From Moringa oleifera (Eukaryota; Streptophyta; Magnoliopsida; Brassicales; Moringaceae): a stretch of 64,000 nt of DNA. Both the position numbers and the translations under genes were made by a program. Shown piece after piece: positions 40,999 to 56,306 of this stretch (positions within the stretch are counted from its first letter, which is position 1; each line of letters opens with the position of its first letter). The stretch is taken from the NCBI GenBank assembly GCA_021397835.1, contig JAJFZO010000609.1, positions 2,687,501-2,751,500 on the forward strand, in the 5' to 3' direction. The notes under the pieces are model-generated. The model worked only from the letters and a program-made list of their open reading frames with translations, was not told where the DNA came from and made no database searches.

Positions 40999-41679
40999 AG
41001 GGTATAGCTCAATTAGATAAAGCACCTCGTTTACACGTGCACTAATGTGTTTCAGAGGAGTCCATCATGCAATCAAACGAATTGGTTGATCTTATCTTAT
41101 TAAGAAATCAATGTCTTACTCCATGACTTTTCGGGAACAAGAGAACAATAGCTTGACAAATGGTTCGGTCCGATATTGGTGCCCTTTTAGGTGGGAGCCA
41201 AATAGAATCCATCATTGATTTGAGATATTGATAGGGTGAATACGCAGTCTATTCAATGCTAGGCATAATGAGTATAAGGACCTCAAAAATTCTCTTTTCA
41301 TCCTATGACTATGAACCTTAAGGTGTATGAGGTTTCATGTTTGATTTTTTAATCAGGATGATAGAGACTTCATTTAACTTAGGTTGATTTAGGCTAGAAG
41401 CAAACCTACGTCAAGATAACCCTTCTTTGAAACACTTTGGTAGTGCTCCTGTATTGTAATAGAATTCAAGTAATGAATCAGAGCACGTGGAGCCATTTTC
41501 TTTTCTTTCTGTTAAGAAAAAATATGGTAGACTAACATATATAAATATCAGTTAATAAAAGAGCCCAATGCCAAAAAAAAATGCACATTGGGTCTTTGAA
41601 AGAGTTCGAATCATTTTGATAATAATCAGTTTGATCTCTTTTACCAAGAAGGTCTATAATTCGAATCCGTATAGCCCTA
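40999..41679 (+). tRNA. trnV-UAC: trnV-UAC with group II intron, mutated
   Basis: Plastid tRNA-Val in two exons: 40999-41036 (AGGGTATAGCTC to TTTACAC) and about 41645-41679 (AAGAAGGTCTATAATTCGAA to TAGCCCTA). Exon 1 lacks one C of AGGGCTATAGC, so the acceptor stem is impaired. The intron is about 600 bp and starts GTGCA. Confidence 0.85.
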
Positions 41680-42770
41680 CCTATACCTATATTATTTTAT
41701 TATTTATTTATAAATTCTAAATATAATATTATTTATATTATAAATAAATAATATTATGAATAATATTCAAATACAAAAGCGCATTTCATTTCAATGGATC
41801 AAATCACTATATATCTCTTTCTAATCTCGGATCAACCAAAACAAAGCAATTTTTCTTCATTAATCTTCGTAGGTGGATTGATTATATATGAATTTTTCTC
41901 TTTTACTGTCTACAATCAAATAGTTAGTGATACTTCTTTTTTTTGTATACCCACCGAATCTTTTTGAATTTATGGATTCAAAATTATGACATAAACTTGG
42001 TTAAAGATAAAAACTCAAACCTAACTCAACCTCAATCGAATCTAATAGTAAGCCACATGGATCTAGGAAGGCTTTACTGCATTTGTGGACACGTCAGAGT
42101 TTTAAAAACGAAGAGATTTTCATAAAAAAATTTCATAAACATAACATAAATAACTTAATATTTTATTTTATAATATAAATATAAATAATAAAAAATTTAT
42201 TTATTATTTAATAATTTTAAAATTAAAAATTAAAAATAATTAATATTAATATCATATTATTAATATAATACAATAATAAAATAAAAATAAATATAATAAT
42301 AAAATAAAAATAATGAAAATAAATAATAATATTCAAAATAAAATAAGAAATTGATTTAGAATTTCTAATTTTAATTTAAGATTTTTTTAATTTTTAATAC
42401 TCTAATACATATTAGAATTAAAAAAAATGAGAATTCTATTTAGTTTAAAATTCCCATCGCATTTATTATTTTATTTTAAAAAATACGAAGCGAAGTGAAA
42501 GCGAGAAAGTTTGATTTGTTTTGTATAAGAGAAATCTATATTTATTTATACTATATCGAACTATATTGAAAAATAAGTGTAATGAAAATAAAATAGGATT
42601 CCAATCAATAAATCTTAAAACAAGACATGTACCACAGCAAACAAACGAAACTAAACGATTCGATCAAACTCAATTTTTGTTTTGACTAAACAGTTATGTA
42701 TGACTTGACAATCAATTCCAATTCGAATCGACTAATCCGGTATATTTTCCACATTCATAGGAGTTCGTCT
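41680..42770. other. trnV-ndhC spacer, extreme AT stretch
   Basis: Just over 1 kb without a gene. Positions 42120-42460 are almost purely A and T, with nested inverted and direct repeats of the TAATAATAAAAT kind. AT palindromes also occupy 41690-41760. Confidence 0.65.
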
Positions 42771-43133
42771 ATGTTTTTGCTTCACGAATATGATATTTTC
42801 TAGGCATTTCTAATAATATCAAGTCTTATTCCTATTTTGGCATTTCTAAGTTTTGGAGTTTTAGCTCCAATTAGCAAAGGTCCAGAGAGACTCTTTAGTT
42901 ATGAATCGGGTATAGAACCAATGGGCGATGCTTGGTTACAATTTCGAATTCATTATTATATGTTTGTTCTAATTTTTGTTGTTTTTTATGTTGAAATAGT
43001 TTTTCTTTATCCATGGGCAATAAGTTTCGATGTATTGGGGGTATTTATTTTTATAGAAGCTTTCATTTTTGTGTTTATCCTAATTATTAGTTTAGCTTAT
43101 GCATGGCAAAAAAGAGCATTGGAATGGTCTTAG
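42771..43133 (+). pseudogene. ndhC: ndhC pseudogene (one stop)
   Basis: This is subunit 3 of the plastid NAD(P)H dehydrogenase (NDH) complex, a three-helix membrane protein. Length is exactly 120 codons plus stop. One tryptophan codon is TAG (MFLLHEYDIF stop AFLIISS). The rest reads through to [12 protein letters not shown]. Its stop lies next to the degraded 5' end of ndhK. Confidence 0.93.
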
Positions 43134-43202
43134 TTCCTGAATATTCAAAAATAACAATAAAAAGTAAAAAGTAAAAAAAGCATTAAGAACATTGAGACAA
43201 TT

Positions 43203-43867
43203 ATGAATTCCGTTGAGTTTACTTTAGTTGATGGAACAACCCAAAATTCAGTTATTTCAACTACATTAAACGATCGTTCAAATTGGTCAAGACTTTCCAG
43301 TTTATGGCTGTTTCTTTATGGTACCCGTTGTTGCTTCATTGAATTTGCCTCATTAATAGGCTCACGATTCGACTTTGATCGTTATAGATTGGTACCAAGA
43401 TCGAGTCCTAGACAGGTAGACCTAATTTTAATAGCCAACACAGTAGCAATGAAAATGGCTCCTTCTTTCATGAGATTATATGAACAAATGCCTGAACCAA
43501 AGTATGTACAATTACAGGAGGATGTTCAGTATCGATTCTTACAGTACTGCTCAGGGAGTTGATAAGCCAATTCCTGTGGATGTCTATTTGCCAGGCTGTC
43601 CACCTAAACCAGAGGCAGTTATAGATGCTATAACAAAACTTCATAAGAAAATATCTCGAGAAATCTATGAAGATAGAATTCGATCTCAATAGGGGAATCG
43701 GTGTTTTACTACCAATCACAAGTTTATTTTTGTACGTAGTATGCATACTGGAAATCATGATCAAGAATTACTCTATCAACCATCAACCATCATCCACTTT
43801 AGAGATCCTTACTAAAACATTTTTCAAATATAAAAGTTCAGTATCTTCCCACGAATTAGTGAATTAG
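43203..43867 (+). pseudogene. ndhK: ndhK pseudogene
   Basis: This is the Fe-S subunit of the plastid NDH complex. I give the ATG at 43203 ([17 protein letters not shown]); a longer form starting inside the ndhC end is possible, and its N-terminal DNA (CCTGAATATTC) is present. [20 protein letters not shown] is readable. About 14 bp are lost at 43506, deleting part of the VIAMGACTITGG iron-sulfur motif. [19 protein letters not shown] follows in a new frame, and the end YKSSVSSHELVN in a third. Confidence 0.93.
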
Positions 43868-43980
43868 GCAGGATTCCACAGAATAAGAAAAGAGTGAATT
43901 AATCTTCATAAATTAGAGTTTGTCATAAATGTGAAACACTTACCTTATACAAAAAAAAAGTGCGGGGAAAATAAAAAAAG

Positions 43981-44456
43981 ATGCAGGGTCCTTTGTCTGT
44001 TTGGCTAGTCAAACACGGGCTGTTTCATAGATCTTTAGGCTTCAATTACCAAGGAATAGAGACTTTACAAATAAAGCCTGAGGATTGGCATTCCATTGCT
44101 ATAATTTTATATGTATATGGTTACAATTATGTATGTTCCCAATGTCCCTATGATGTGGCACCAGGCGGACTCTTAGCTAGTGTGTATCATCTTACGAGAA
44201 TAGAATATGATGTAGATCAACCGGAAGAAGTATGCATAAAAGTATTTGCTCCAAGGAGTAATCCTAGAATTCTATCTGTTTTCTAGGTGTGAAAAAGTGT
44301 GAATTTTCATGAACAGGAATCTTATGATATGTTGGGAATCTCTTATGATAATCATCCACAGTTGAAACGTATCTTAATGTCTGAAAGTTGGATAGGGTGG
44401 CCTTTACATAAGGATTATATTGCCCTCAATTTTTATGAAATACAAGATGCTTATTG
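43981..44456 (+). pseudogene. ndhJ: ndhJ pseudogene
   Basis: This is the 30-kDa-type subunit of the plastid NDH complex. The first 101 codons are open ([20 protein letters not shown], then [20 protein letters not shown] and [16 protein letters not shown]). A TAG replaces the next tryptophan codon and one base is lost. The C-terminal [20 protein letters not shown] follows. The 476-bp span is one short of normal. Confidence 0.93.
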
Positions 44457-45090
44457 AATGATAACAAACCAATCTTCACTTCTACAACGACAAGGAATAT
44501 TTGTATATTCTATTCTCTTCTAAATCAAACAGAGTAATTGAGGTCTCATTTGTATTCGTATTCTTACAGATAGACTAAGAGATCCTAAAATTTGAAAGAT
44601 ACGTATTTCATACAAGCCCAGCCAATAAGATGAACTAAAAGAGTTCTGCACCATGAACTTTGTATCACGCACATCACTTAGTGGGTTCTGGCTATAAGGT
44701 CACATAACAGGGAATGAATAAATAGAATATGAAAATATGAAAGAAAAATAAATAAATGCAAGGGGATCGAATTCTATTTGTACTGTATCTGAAATGAATC
44801 TTGGATATTTCCACCCGTGAACTCTAGACTTTTTTTGTTGGGGTTTTCAACCAACTAATTTAACCTTTCCAATATGTATGAAATATTAACATTCTTGTTG
44901 AACGAGAGGAGCCACAAATAAAAAAGAAAAAACAAGGAAGGATAATTGAATTTTGTCTTTTACTATATACTATACTCTTTACTCATCTAAAAAACAGGTC
45001 TATTTTCAGACACTTAGATTGATTAGTATCTATTATGATCGATCCATATCAATTAATTCATAGAATAGAGACTCATACAAATTAATCCTA
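44457..45090. other. ndhJ-trnF spacer
   Basis: Plastid spacer of about 630 bp. No gene-like content found. Confidence 0.6.
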
Positions 45091-45163
45091 TGCTAGGAAC
45101 CAGATTTGAACTGGTGACACGAAGATTTTTAGTCCTCTGCTCTACCAACTAAGCTATCCCGAC
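45091..45163 (-). tRNA. trnF-GAA: trnF with anticodon changed GAA to AAA
   Basis: Plastid tRNA-Phe on the minus strand, 73 nt, from GTCGGGATAGC to TTCCTAGCA. The anticodon loop, normally CTGAAAA, reads CTAAAAA, so the GAA anticodon has become AAA by one G-to-A change. The acceptor stem is also altered. Confidence 0.88.
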
Positions 45164-45254
45164 AATTACCGAAGCATCATCCTCATTTTACTAGATGACT
45201 TGGGTGTATGTCAATTAAAACAAAAGAAGTATTAAATTGAATGTCTGGACCAAA

Positions 45255-46895
45255 AATTTTTGGGATCCTCAAAGTAGACTTGGTAAGTTTAAGTATGAAT
45301 AATGATATGGATTGTGAATCATTTAGATCGGAATTCCTTGCTCAAGAATGTTCATTTGTACGTCAATCATATATACCACAAGACTTGTAATAAAAAAAAT
45401 CTGCTTGGATACGTTTGTAAAATAGTAGGATGAATGAAAAAGATAATGAATTTTGAATAACTAAAAAAAAGAGAGCGTAGGATAAAGATAAATAAACAGG
45501 AAGGGTGTCAAACAAACTTTTTTGGGGATAGAGAGACTCGAACCCTCACGATTTTTAAAGTCGACAGATTTTCATCTTACTATAAATTGCATTGTTGTCG
45601 GTATTGACATTTAGAATGGGACTCTATCTTTATTCTTGTCCGATTAATCAGTTCTTGAAAAGATCTATCAGACTATGGAGTGAATGATTTGATCGATGAA
45701 TATTCGATTTTTTCTTCAACTTCGAATTGATTAACAACAATTCTTTTTTATATATATATAGAAAGAAATCCAGATTCAGATCATCATTTTTGAGATAGTT
45801 TTGCATTATGTTTACGTATGTGTATATAAGTTTATCCTTTCTGGAGTTTCGATAGAAGGATTCCTTTATCAACATAAGGTAGTGAACTCCATTTGTTAAA
45901 ACGGCTTCCATTGAGTCTCTGCACCTATCCCTTTTTTTCTCACTTTTTGAACCCTTGTTTGTTCTCGTAAAATAGGATTTCACTCAGGATTACCCATTTT
46001 TCATTCCCAGGTTTCTTTGAATTTGAAAGTTATCACTTAGTATGTTTTCATACCTAGGCTCAATCCAATTAAGTCCGTAACGTTTACCAATTTTACCATA
46101 TCCCCCTTTTTTTGCTTTGAGATTAGGATCTCATTATGATGCCCTTCCCTTTTTTCTTTTATTATACCGAAACTGGTGAATTCATTAGATATAGATACCA
46201 ATTCTTATATTGAGTTAAGAGTGTTTACTCCTATTTGATTTTTTGCCTATCTTCTTTGATCTTTATTGGTATTGGTATTTTGGAGATTCATATTTATTTG
46301 GTCTAATAAAAAATGATTTTATCATTTCTGTATTCGCAATTCAATATAAATGGATATATACTAAATAACATATATATATGTTCCTCTTATTCTCATTTTT
46401 ATTTGCAATTTAGTGAAATACTCGAACAGTCGATTCTTTTTCATCTCAGCTTCCATGAAAACAAAACAGAGAATGTCTAATTATAATCGGGACCGCATTT
46501 ATCTGGGTTGCATCTTTCTATTCCATATTCATTTTATTTTTTAAAATTAATATTAATTATTTATAATTTTTAATTATTTATATTTATGTTTATAATTTAT
46601 AGTATAATAACTAATCATTCCATTAATATGGATTTAGAATTCTAAGAAAATTCCATTAATTTAGTCTAAAAAAGTCCAATTATTTATTATTTAGATATTT
46701 AGACTTAGAATTCTATAATGTGTAAAATGATTCTAAATCTAATTATTAGATTATGATTCTATTATATTTCGAATTCTAAATCTAGTTATAAATAAATAGA
46801 TTTATGAATAGAATTATATATATAAGGTAATAAAAATATATATAAGGTAATAAAAAAATTAGAAATGAAATAAAATAATAGAATTAGGTTAGAAC
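45255..46895. repeat. inverted repeat arm A (native trnF-trnL-trnT segment)
   Basis: This arm covers the trnF-trnL spacer, trnL-UAA with its intron, and part of the trnL-trnT spacer. It matches 56307-57937 in reverse complement along its whole length with scattered differences. It stands in its expected plastid place between trnF and trnT, so it is the native copy. Within it a 20-bp unit (TATAAGGTAATAAAAATATA) is tandemly doubled at 46821-46860. Confidence 0.85.
45523..46105 (-). tRNA. trnL-UAA: trnL-UAA copy A with group I intron
   Basis: Plastid tRNA-Leu(UAA) on the minus strand. The 35-nt 5' exon is 46105-46071 (GGGGATATGGTAAAATTGG) and the 50-nt 3' exon 45572-45523. About 498 bp of group I intron lie between. 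Both exons have substitutions, for example TAAAC for TAGAC in the D-arm and CTCTCTATCCCCA at the end. Confidence 0.87.
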
Positions 46896-47196
46896 ACAAA
46901 AAAACACGAATTTTAAATCAAATGTCATTTAAATTAAAAAACGCATTTTTTTATCTAAAATAATGAAATAGAAATTCGAAATTATATATATTGCTATATT
47001 CTGTTAATGGTTATGTTCTATTCTATAATATTCAATATTTAATATTTATTTAAAATTCTATTCTATATTCTTTATTCTTTTCTATATTAATTATGATATA
47101 CATTATATTAATTATGAATAGCTAAGAATGAATAGTTAATAGATAAGATCTAGTAGTTTACTGAATTCCTTTGCATGTACAATTTCGATTATTTGA
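46106..47196. other. trnL-trnT spacer
   Basis: Very AT-rich spacer, the left 790 bp of which belong to inverted-repeat arm A. It contains no gene. The part after 46895 is unique in this window. Confidence 0.65.
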
Positions 47197-47269
47197 GCCT
47201 ACTTAGCTCAGAGGTTAGAGCATCGCATTTGTAATGCGATGGTCATCGGTTCGATTTCGATAGCCAACT
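47197..47269 (+). tRNA. trnT-UGU: trnT-UGU, nearly intact
   Basis: Plastid tRNA-Thr, 73 nt, GCCTACTTAGCTCAGAGG to ATAGCCAACT. The TGT anticodon in CATTTGTAATG and its stem are perfect. Mutations are seen only in the acceptor (GCCTA/CCAACT) and T-stem (GATTTCGAT). Confidence 0.9.
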
Positions 47270-47636
47270 TTTCTCTATTTGCTTGATTTTTTTTCCATGA
47301 TTGATAATGTCTTTTTAAAATCAAAGAACATTGAAAAGACTTCTTCCCCTTTTCCCAAGAGTCACCATTTCTATTATGTTATAGAAACTTCCAATTATAA
47401 ATGAAAATTGGAGGAGTTAGATCTTTACAAAATAAATCAAAGAAAAAGAGAAAATTCTTTTGATTTATTTGATATATATATATTGTATATACAATAAAAA
47501 AAATCTGGATCTGAATATTGATACAATTGATCTCATTATTCTTTAAAGTACAATACTTTAGTGGATTTCCTTCATTTATCATTTAGTTCAGTTTTAATTT
47601 ACGTTTAAAAAATTTCAATAAAAATAAAGAGTCTTT
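47270..47636. other. trnT-rps4 spacer
   Basis: Plastid spacer before rps4; no gene seen. The rps4 promoter should lie here but I could not define it. Confidence 0.55.
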
Positions 47637-48234
47637 ATGTCACGTTGCCGAGGGCCTCGTTTCCAAAAAATACGCCGTCTAGGGACTTTACCGAGACTAA
47701 CTAGTAAAAGGCCTAGAACAGGAAGCGATCTTAGAAACCAATCACGTTCTGGAAAAAAATCTCAATATCGTATTCATTTAGAAGAAAAATAAAAATTGCG
47801 TTTTCATTATGGTCTTACAAAACGACAATTACTTAAATACGTTCATATCACCAAAAAAGCCAAAAGGTCAACAGGTCAGGTTTTACTACAATTACTTGAA
47901 ATGCGTTTGGATAACATCCTTTTTCGATTGGGTATGGCTTTGACTATTCTTCAAGCCTGCCAATTAATTAACCATAGACATATTTTAGTTAATGGTCGTA
48001 TAGTAGATGTACCAAGTTATCGCTGCAAATCCTGAGATATTATTACAGTGAAGGATGAACAAAAATCTAGAGCGTTGATTCAAAATTTTCTTGATTCATC
48101 CACACATGTGGAATTGCCAAAACATTTGACTCTTCACACATTCCAATATGAAGGATTAGTCAATCGATAGGAAATGGGCCGGTTTGAAAGTCAATGAATT
48201 ACTTGTCGTGGAATATTATTCTCGTCAGACTTAA
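47637..48234 (+). pseudogene. rps4: rps4 pseudogene
   Basis: This is the plastid ribosomal protein S4 gene, which nucleates small-subunit assembly. It reads [20 protein letters not shown], then TAA for CAA at codon 52 after HLEEK. From 47796 the frame is open to [10 protein letters not shown], where TGA replaces CGA. A later loss of about 8 bp near 48168 shifts the end, whose codons NELLVVEYYSRQT remain visible up to 48234. Confidence 0.93.
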
Positions 48235-48463
48235 ACCTAACTTTTTTAAAATAACAAAACAAGAGTTCGTACAACCTTGCCCCCTTTTTTTGCCTAAGTT
48301 AAGGTTAAGTAAAGGGGCACAAGGTAAGGGATCCATATCAAAGAAATTAGGAATAGAGAATCCATATCAAAGAAAGATCTAAGGTCTAACTGTTTAGTAT
48401 CAATTGTTATTTGATTTGATACATTGTGGTCAGTAACGTAAGAGTGGTGAATTAGTTGAAAGT

Positions 48464-48551
48464 ACGGAAAGAGAGGGATTCAAACCATCAATAAACAAAA
48501 GCCTACATAGTAGTTCCAATGCTACACCTTGAACTACTCGGCCATCTCTCC
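48464..48551 (-). tRNA. trnS-GGA: trnS-GGA, mutated
   Basis: Plastid tRNA-Ser(GGA) on the minus strand, GGAGAGATGGCCGAGTAG to TTTCCGT, 88 nt including the long variable arm. The GGA anticodon (CATTGGAACTAC) is kept. Substitutions occur in the D-loop and the T-arm (ATGGTTTGAATCCC). Confidence 0.87.
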
Positions 48552-49235
48552 TACATAATGATTATGACTGAGCACCCAAGTGAATAGCGAATAATCCTTA
48601 TTTTTTTTAGACTATGTGGATACCTTTAGCTCATAATTCTCTTTAGACTCTAATTCTAATTCCATTTTGATAAGAATTCTAAAATTCCTTTACAGTTTTA
48701 GATCCCTCAACAACAACCCCTTACCCCGTAAATCTATTACAAATACTTCGCGGATCTATTACAAATTCCTAAATCATTTCAGGGATTTTTATTTTTATTT
48801 ATTTATATATATATTTGAAATTTGATTGTATAGTGTATACCTGCTATGCACAAAACAAAAGAGAAAATGAAAATGGGGGGGGGGGGGGGTTATTCTATTT
48901 TCATCATAGAATGATTCTTTGATTATTTTTTTCATAATTTAATTAAAACTTTTCGAATTATCCTAATGTATTCTTTGATTCTTCAACTTCAATGAAATCG
49001 GAATAGTTACTTTCATTCTTATACTAATAAATTTTGATGAAATCAAATCGGATTCAAACAAATCAAATATTTCTTATTTTTTATTGATTCTTGTCAAAAC
49101 AAGAGGTAGAAGGTTTTTCTTTTTGAATTTTAATGAGTCCGCTTTTATGTTAGTATGCACTATACAATTCCTTTGTTTGTGGGATCATTTTCTCATGAGA
49201 GGTAATGAAAAGAGTTATGGAATGGATTACTACCT
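48552..49235. other. trnS-ycf3 spacer with 16-G run
   Basis: Spacer of 684 bp without genes. A run of 16 consecutive G occupies 48875-48890, very unusual in sequence of this composition. Confidence 0.65.
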
Positions 49236-51237
49236 AACCCTAGGTTGCGTATAAATGTAAATTTTATTGATAAAACCTTTTCAATTATAGTCAATATCTT
49301 ATTATGAATAATCTCGACAACTTCAGGAGAAAAAAAAGCTTTTACCTATTACAGAGATGGTGCAATTTGATTATCATTATTATATATTTTTTAAACTTTT
49401 CGCTGCTAGTCTTAGGAATAAGAAAAGGACATATGATTCGGGATTGAAAGAAAAAAGATTATTGAAATAAATCTACGCTTGTTGAAGGTAAAGTTTTTAA
49501 TATAAATAAAACAATCCCTTCTGTCGTGTATCCACGATTAATGCAGCCTCAGATGCTTCAATTGTTGATTCTAGTATTAAGCGCGAGGTTACACCTATGG
49601 ATTTTGTATTGCAGGTCAATCTTACTACACTAATACCAATAGGTGGCATAGGGAAAGAAGCACTATGCCTAGAAATCAACAACACAAAAGCTTTGTTATA
49701 AATTACTCCTTTTCCTTCATCGAGACCGGGACTAAGAAAAATGGTTGGTACAACAAACATCCATCTCGTTCATACTTTGGATACCCGTATAACCATTGAA
49801 GACTGTTGAAGTGACTAATTCTTGGAAATTAAGGGGCATTGAGAACAAAGAAATTGTTGGAGTTTATCTTTTTATTTTTTATCTAATATCAACACTCTTG
49901 GTGTTGAGAAAAGATCTTTTGCAGGAAGGTTGGCTAGAATTTCTTATAAAGACATTAGCCTCGCGTAGTTCATAATGACATCAACTTCCATATATTTTTT
50001 TCATTATGCACATAAAAAGGGAGCCATATGAGATGAAAATCTCATGTACAGTTCTAGAACAAAGAATTCTTTAAATCGAATGACGATCGTAACGGATGTC
50101 GGCTCAATCCAAAGGAAATTATGCAGAAGCATTATAGAATTATTATGAAGCTAAGCGACTAGAAATTAATCCCTATGATCGAAACTTGATACTCTATAAC
50201 ATAGGCCTTATCCACACAAGTAACGGAGAACATACGAAAGCTTTAGAATATTATTTTCGAGCATTAGAACGAAAATCGTTCTTACCACAAGATTTTAATA
50301 ATATGGTTATGATCTATCATTACGTGCGACTATCTCCACTATAGGAAAAAGGAAAGAAAGAGCAGCTAGTAAATTAAATACTAGAAAAAAAAATAGGCTT
50401 TCTACATATGCATCGTTCAAAAAACGTTTTTATCAACTGTAGCAAAGAAATAAACTTCATAGAAGTCGAAATATGAAGAATAAATATGCCTAAATACTTT
50501 ATTCTATGGATAAAGAATCTAATTGATAGAAGAAGCACTGTAAAAATCAATTAGCAAGGTTTTGGACCAAAACAATAAGAACTACTTATTTATGCCATGA
50601 TATTAGATAAAAGTTAAGAATCCACTTATGTAATAGAGTCGATCCCCTAAGGTGTTGAGCAGTGGTGTAGCATCAGATCCTAAGACAGTAGATCTTTTTT
50701 TTTTATGTTATGAAGAAAAGTCTTTTTTAACGATTCTATATAAATTTCTATATAAAACCGAGATAGTTACCTTTCAAAAAATTCAAACGATAGTCAAAAT
50801 GCCTATGCTTTATTTATTTATTTATTTTATATTTTTGTCTGAAAGTGGGAGAAAAGATAAGATAAAACTGATTATTATATTAAATATTAATTTAATCAAT
50901 ATTCAAGTTTGAAACTTTTGGTTAACCTAAAAAAAAACACGGATATCTATGAGAAATCTCATTCAATTAGATATATGGGAGGTTAAAAAACTGAGACACC
51001 AAAAGAATTGACTGTCGAGTCGTATGAGGTAGGAAACTCTCAAGTACGATTCTAAGGGAAGGAATTGACCCGTCTATTTCGAACCGAGGAGAACAGGCCA
51101 TTCGACAGGGACATTTTGAAATTATGGAGGCTTGGTTCATTCAAGCCGCCGAGTATTGGAAACAAGCTATAGGGCTTACTCCTAGTAATTATAATAAAGC
51201 GCAGAATTGGTTAAAGATCACAGGACATTTTGAATAA
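49236..51237 (+). pseudogene. ycf3: ycf3 pseudogene, three exons of normal length
   Basis: This is the TPR-protein gene for photosystem I assembly (also pafI). All three exons keep exact lengths: 49236-49359 (124 bp), 50094-50323 (230 bp) and 51085-51237 (153 bp). The start ATG has become AAC. In exon 2, TAG replaces CAG (AEAL stop NYYEAKR). TPR segments such as [20 protein letters not shown] are clear. Exon 3 reads [20 protein letters not shown] to ITGHFE. Group II domain V elements remain at 50021-50054 and about 51017-51052. Confidence 0.94.
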
Positions 51238-51938
51238 GAACTTTCTGCTTATTTATTTTTTTAGAATTATATATATTGGTTATAATTAATTGTTTGTTGG
51301 CCTCGTCAGTCAAATAAACAGATCATTTCTATGGGGAAAACCAATCAAAGAATTTCATTATATCCCTTTCTAAGATTGTTCTATTTCGTCTGGTATTTCA
51401 TAGGGATAAGTAATACAATGAATACAAGAATATACATTTTTTTCTGCTATATATAATTTTCTTTTCTTATTTTATTAAAACTAATAAAAGAGACCCTCGA
51501 ATGACTAAATATCGATACTAGAATGTCTCTTAGTAATGACTAACTTAATAATGACTAATAAGGGTTCACGTGACTTGCAATAGAGTAATATGTTCTCTGT
51601 AAGACATAAAAAAAAATTGGCTCCATCTAAGAACTTCTAATTGAGATATGAATACAGTAGGTTAGATAAAAAAAACTCTTTGTGCACTAATGTAAAGACC
51701 GAAAAAGGTTAAAAAAAGGTCCGTTGCGTGCTTTATGGATATGTCATAATAGATCCGAACACTTGCCCCGAATCGACTTCCAGATCATAATTGCTCTGGT
51801 GAATAACTAAAGAAAATAGATGGATAGATAAGAGCTAAAAGAGAAAGAAACTAATTATAAATATCTATCATAGGTTCACTAATTACTTGACTGTTGGCCG
51901 GTCTCTTTGTATGTATTGTCCGGAAAGAGGAGGACTCA
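51238..51938. other. ycf3-psaA spacer
   Basis: About 700 bp with no gene. The psaA promoter is expected here but not distinguishable by eye. Confidence 0.55.
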
Positions 51939-54189
<2,251 letters not shown>

Positions 54190-54214
54190 TGGCTAGGAGG
54201 ATTTGAAAGGCATT

Positions 54215-55798
<1,584 letters not shown>

Positions 55799-55926
55799 TT
55801 CTTTATGTGTTGTATCCGCGATAATATCATTTCTTTTAATGGAGAAGGAGGTATGCCTTCTTATATTTCTACATCTAGGATTCGATTTTTATCATTATCA
55901 ATGATAATAATAGGAACTGAGGCATT

Positions 55927-56229
55927 ATGGCAAAGAAAAGTTTGATTCATAGGGAGAAAAAGAAGCAAAAATTAGAATAAAAATATCACTTGATTTGTTG
56001 ATCCTTAAAAAAAGAAATAAGCAAATTTCGGACGTTGAGTGATAAATGAAAAATTCATGGAAAGTTACAATCCTCACAGCGGAATAGTGGGCCTACATGT
56101 CTTCATCGACATTGCTTTTCGATCGAAAGACTGAGAGCTAACTATCGAGACTATGGTCTATCCGGACACATACTTCGTGAAATGGTTCATGCATGTTTGT
56201 TGCCAAAGGCAACAAGATCAAGCTGGTAA
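55927..56229 (+). pseudogene. rps14: rps14 pseudogene (full length)
   Basis: This is the plastid ribosomal protein S14 gene. The span is exactly 303 bp, the usual 100 codons plus stop. It begins MAKKSLIHREKKKQKLE, then TAA for CAA, with more stops after. The C-terminal text [20 protein letters not shown] and TRSSW is present. In plastids trnfM follows; here the sequence leaves the plastid order about 80 bp later. Confidence 0.92.
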
Positions 56230-56306
56230 GGATTAAAATATCCTTTCATTTTTCTATTTTTTTCTATGATCATTGATAATAGAGGGGCCCCTTTACCTTT
56301 CTGTAT

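Noticed and set aside
45648..45983. 111-codon minus-strand frame between the two trnL exons, a possible intron-encoded protein
   Set aside because: It lies in the trnL group I intron, which encodes no protein in plants; the equivalent region in repeat arm B (57240-57580) is not kept open. No endonuclease motif is seen.
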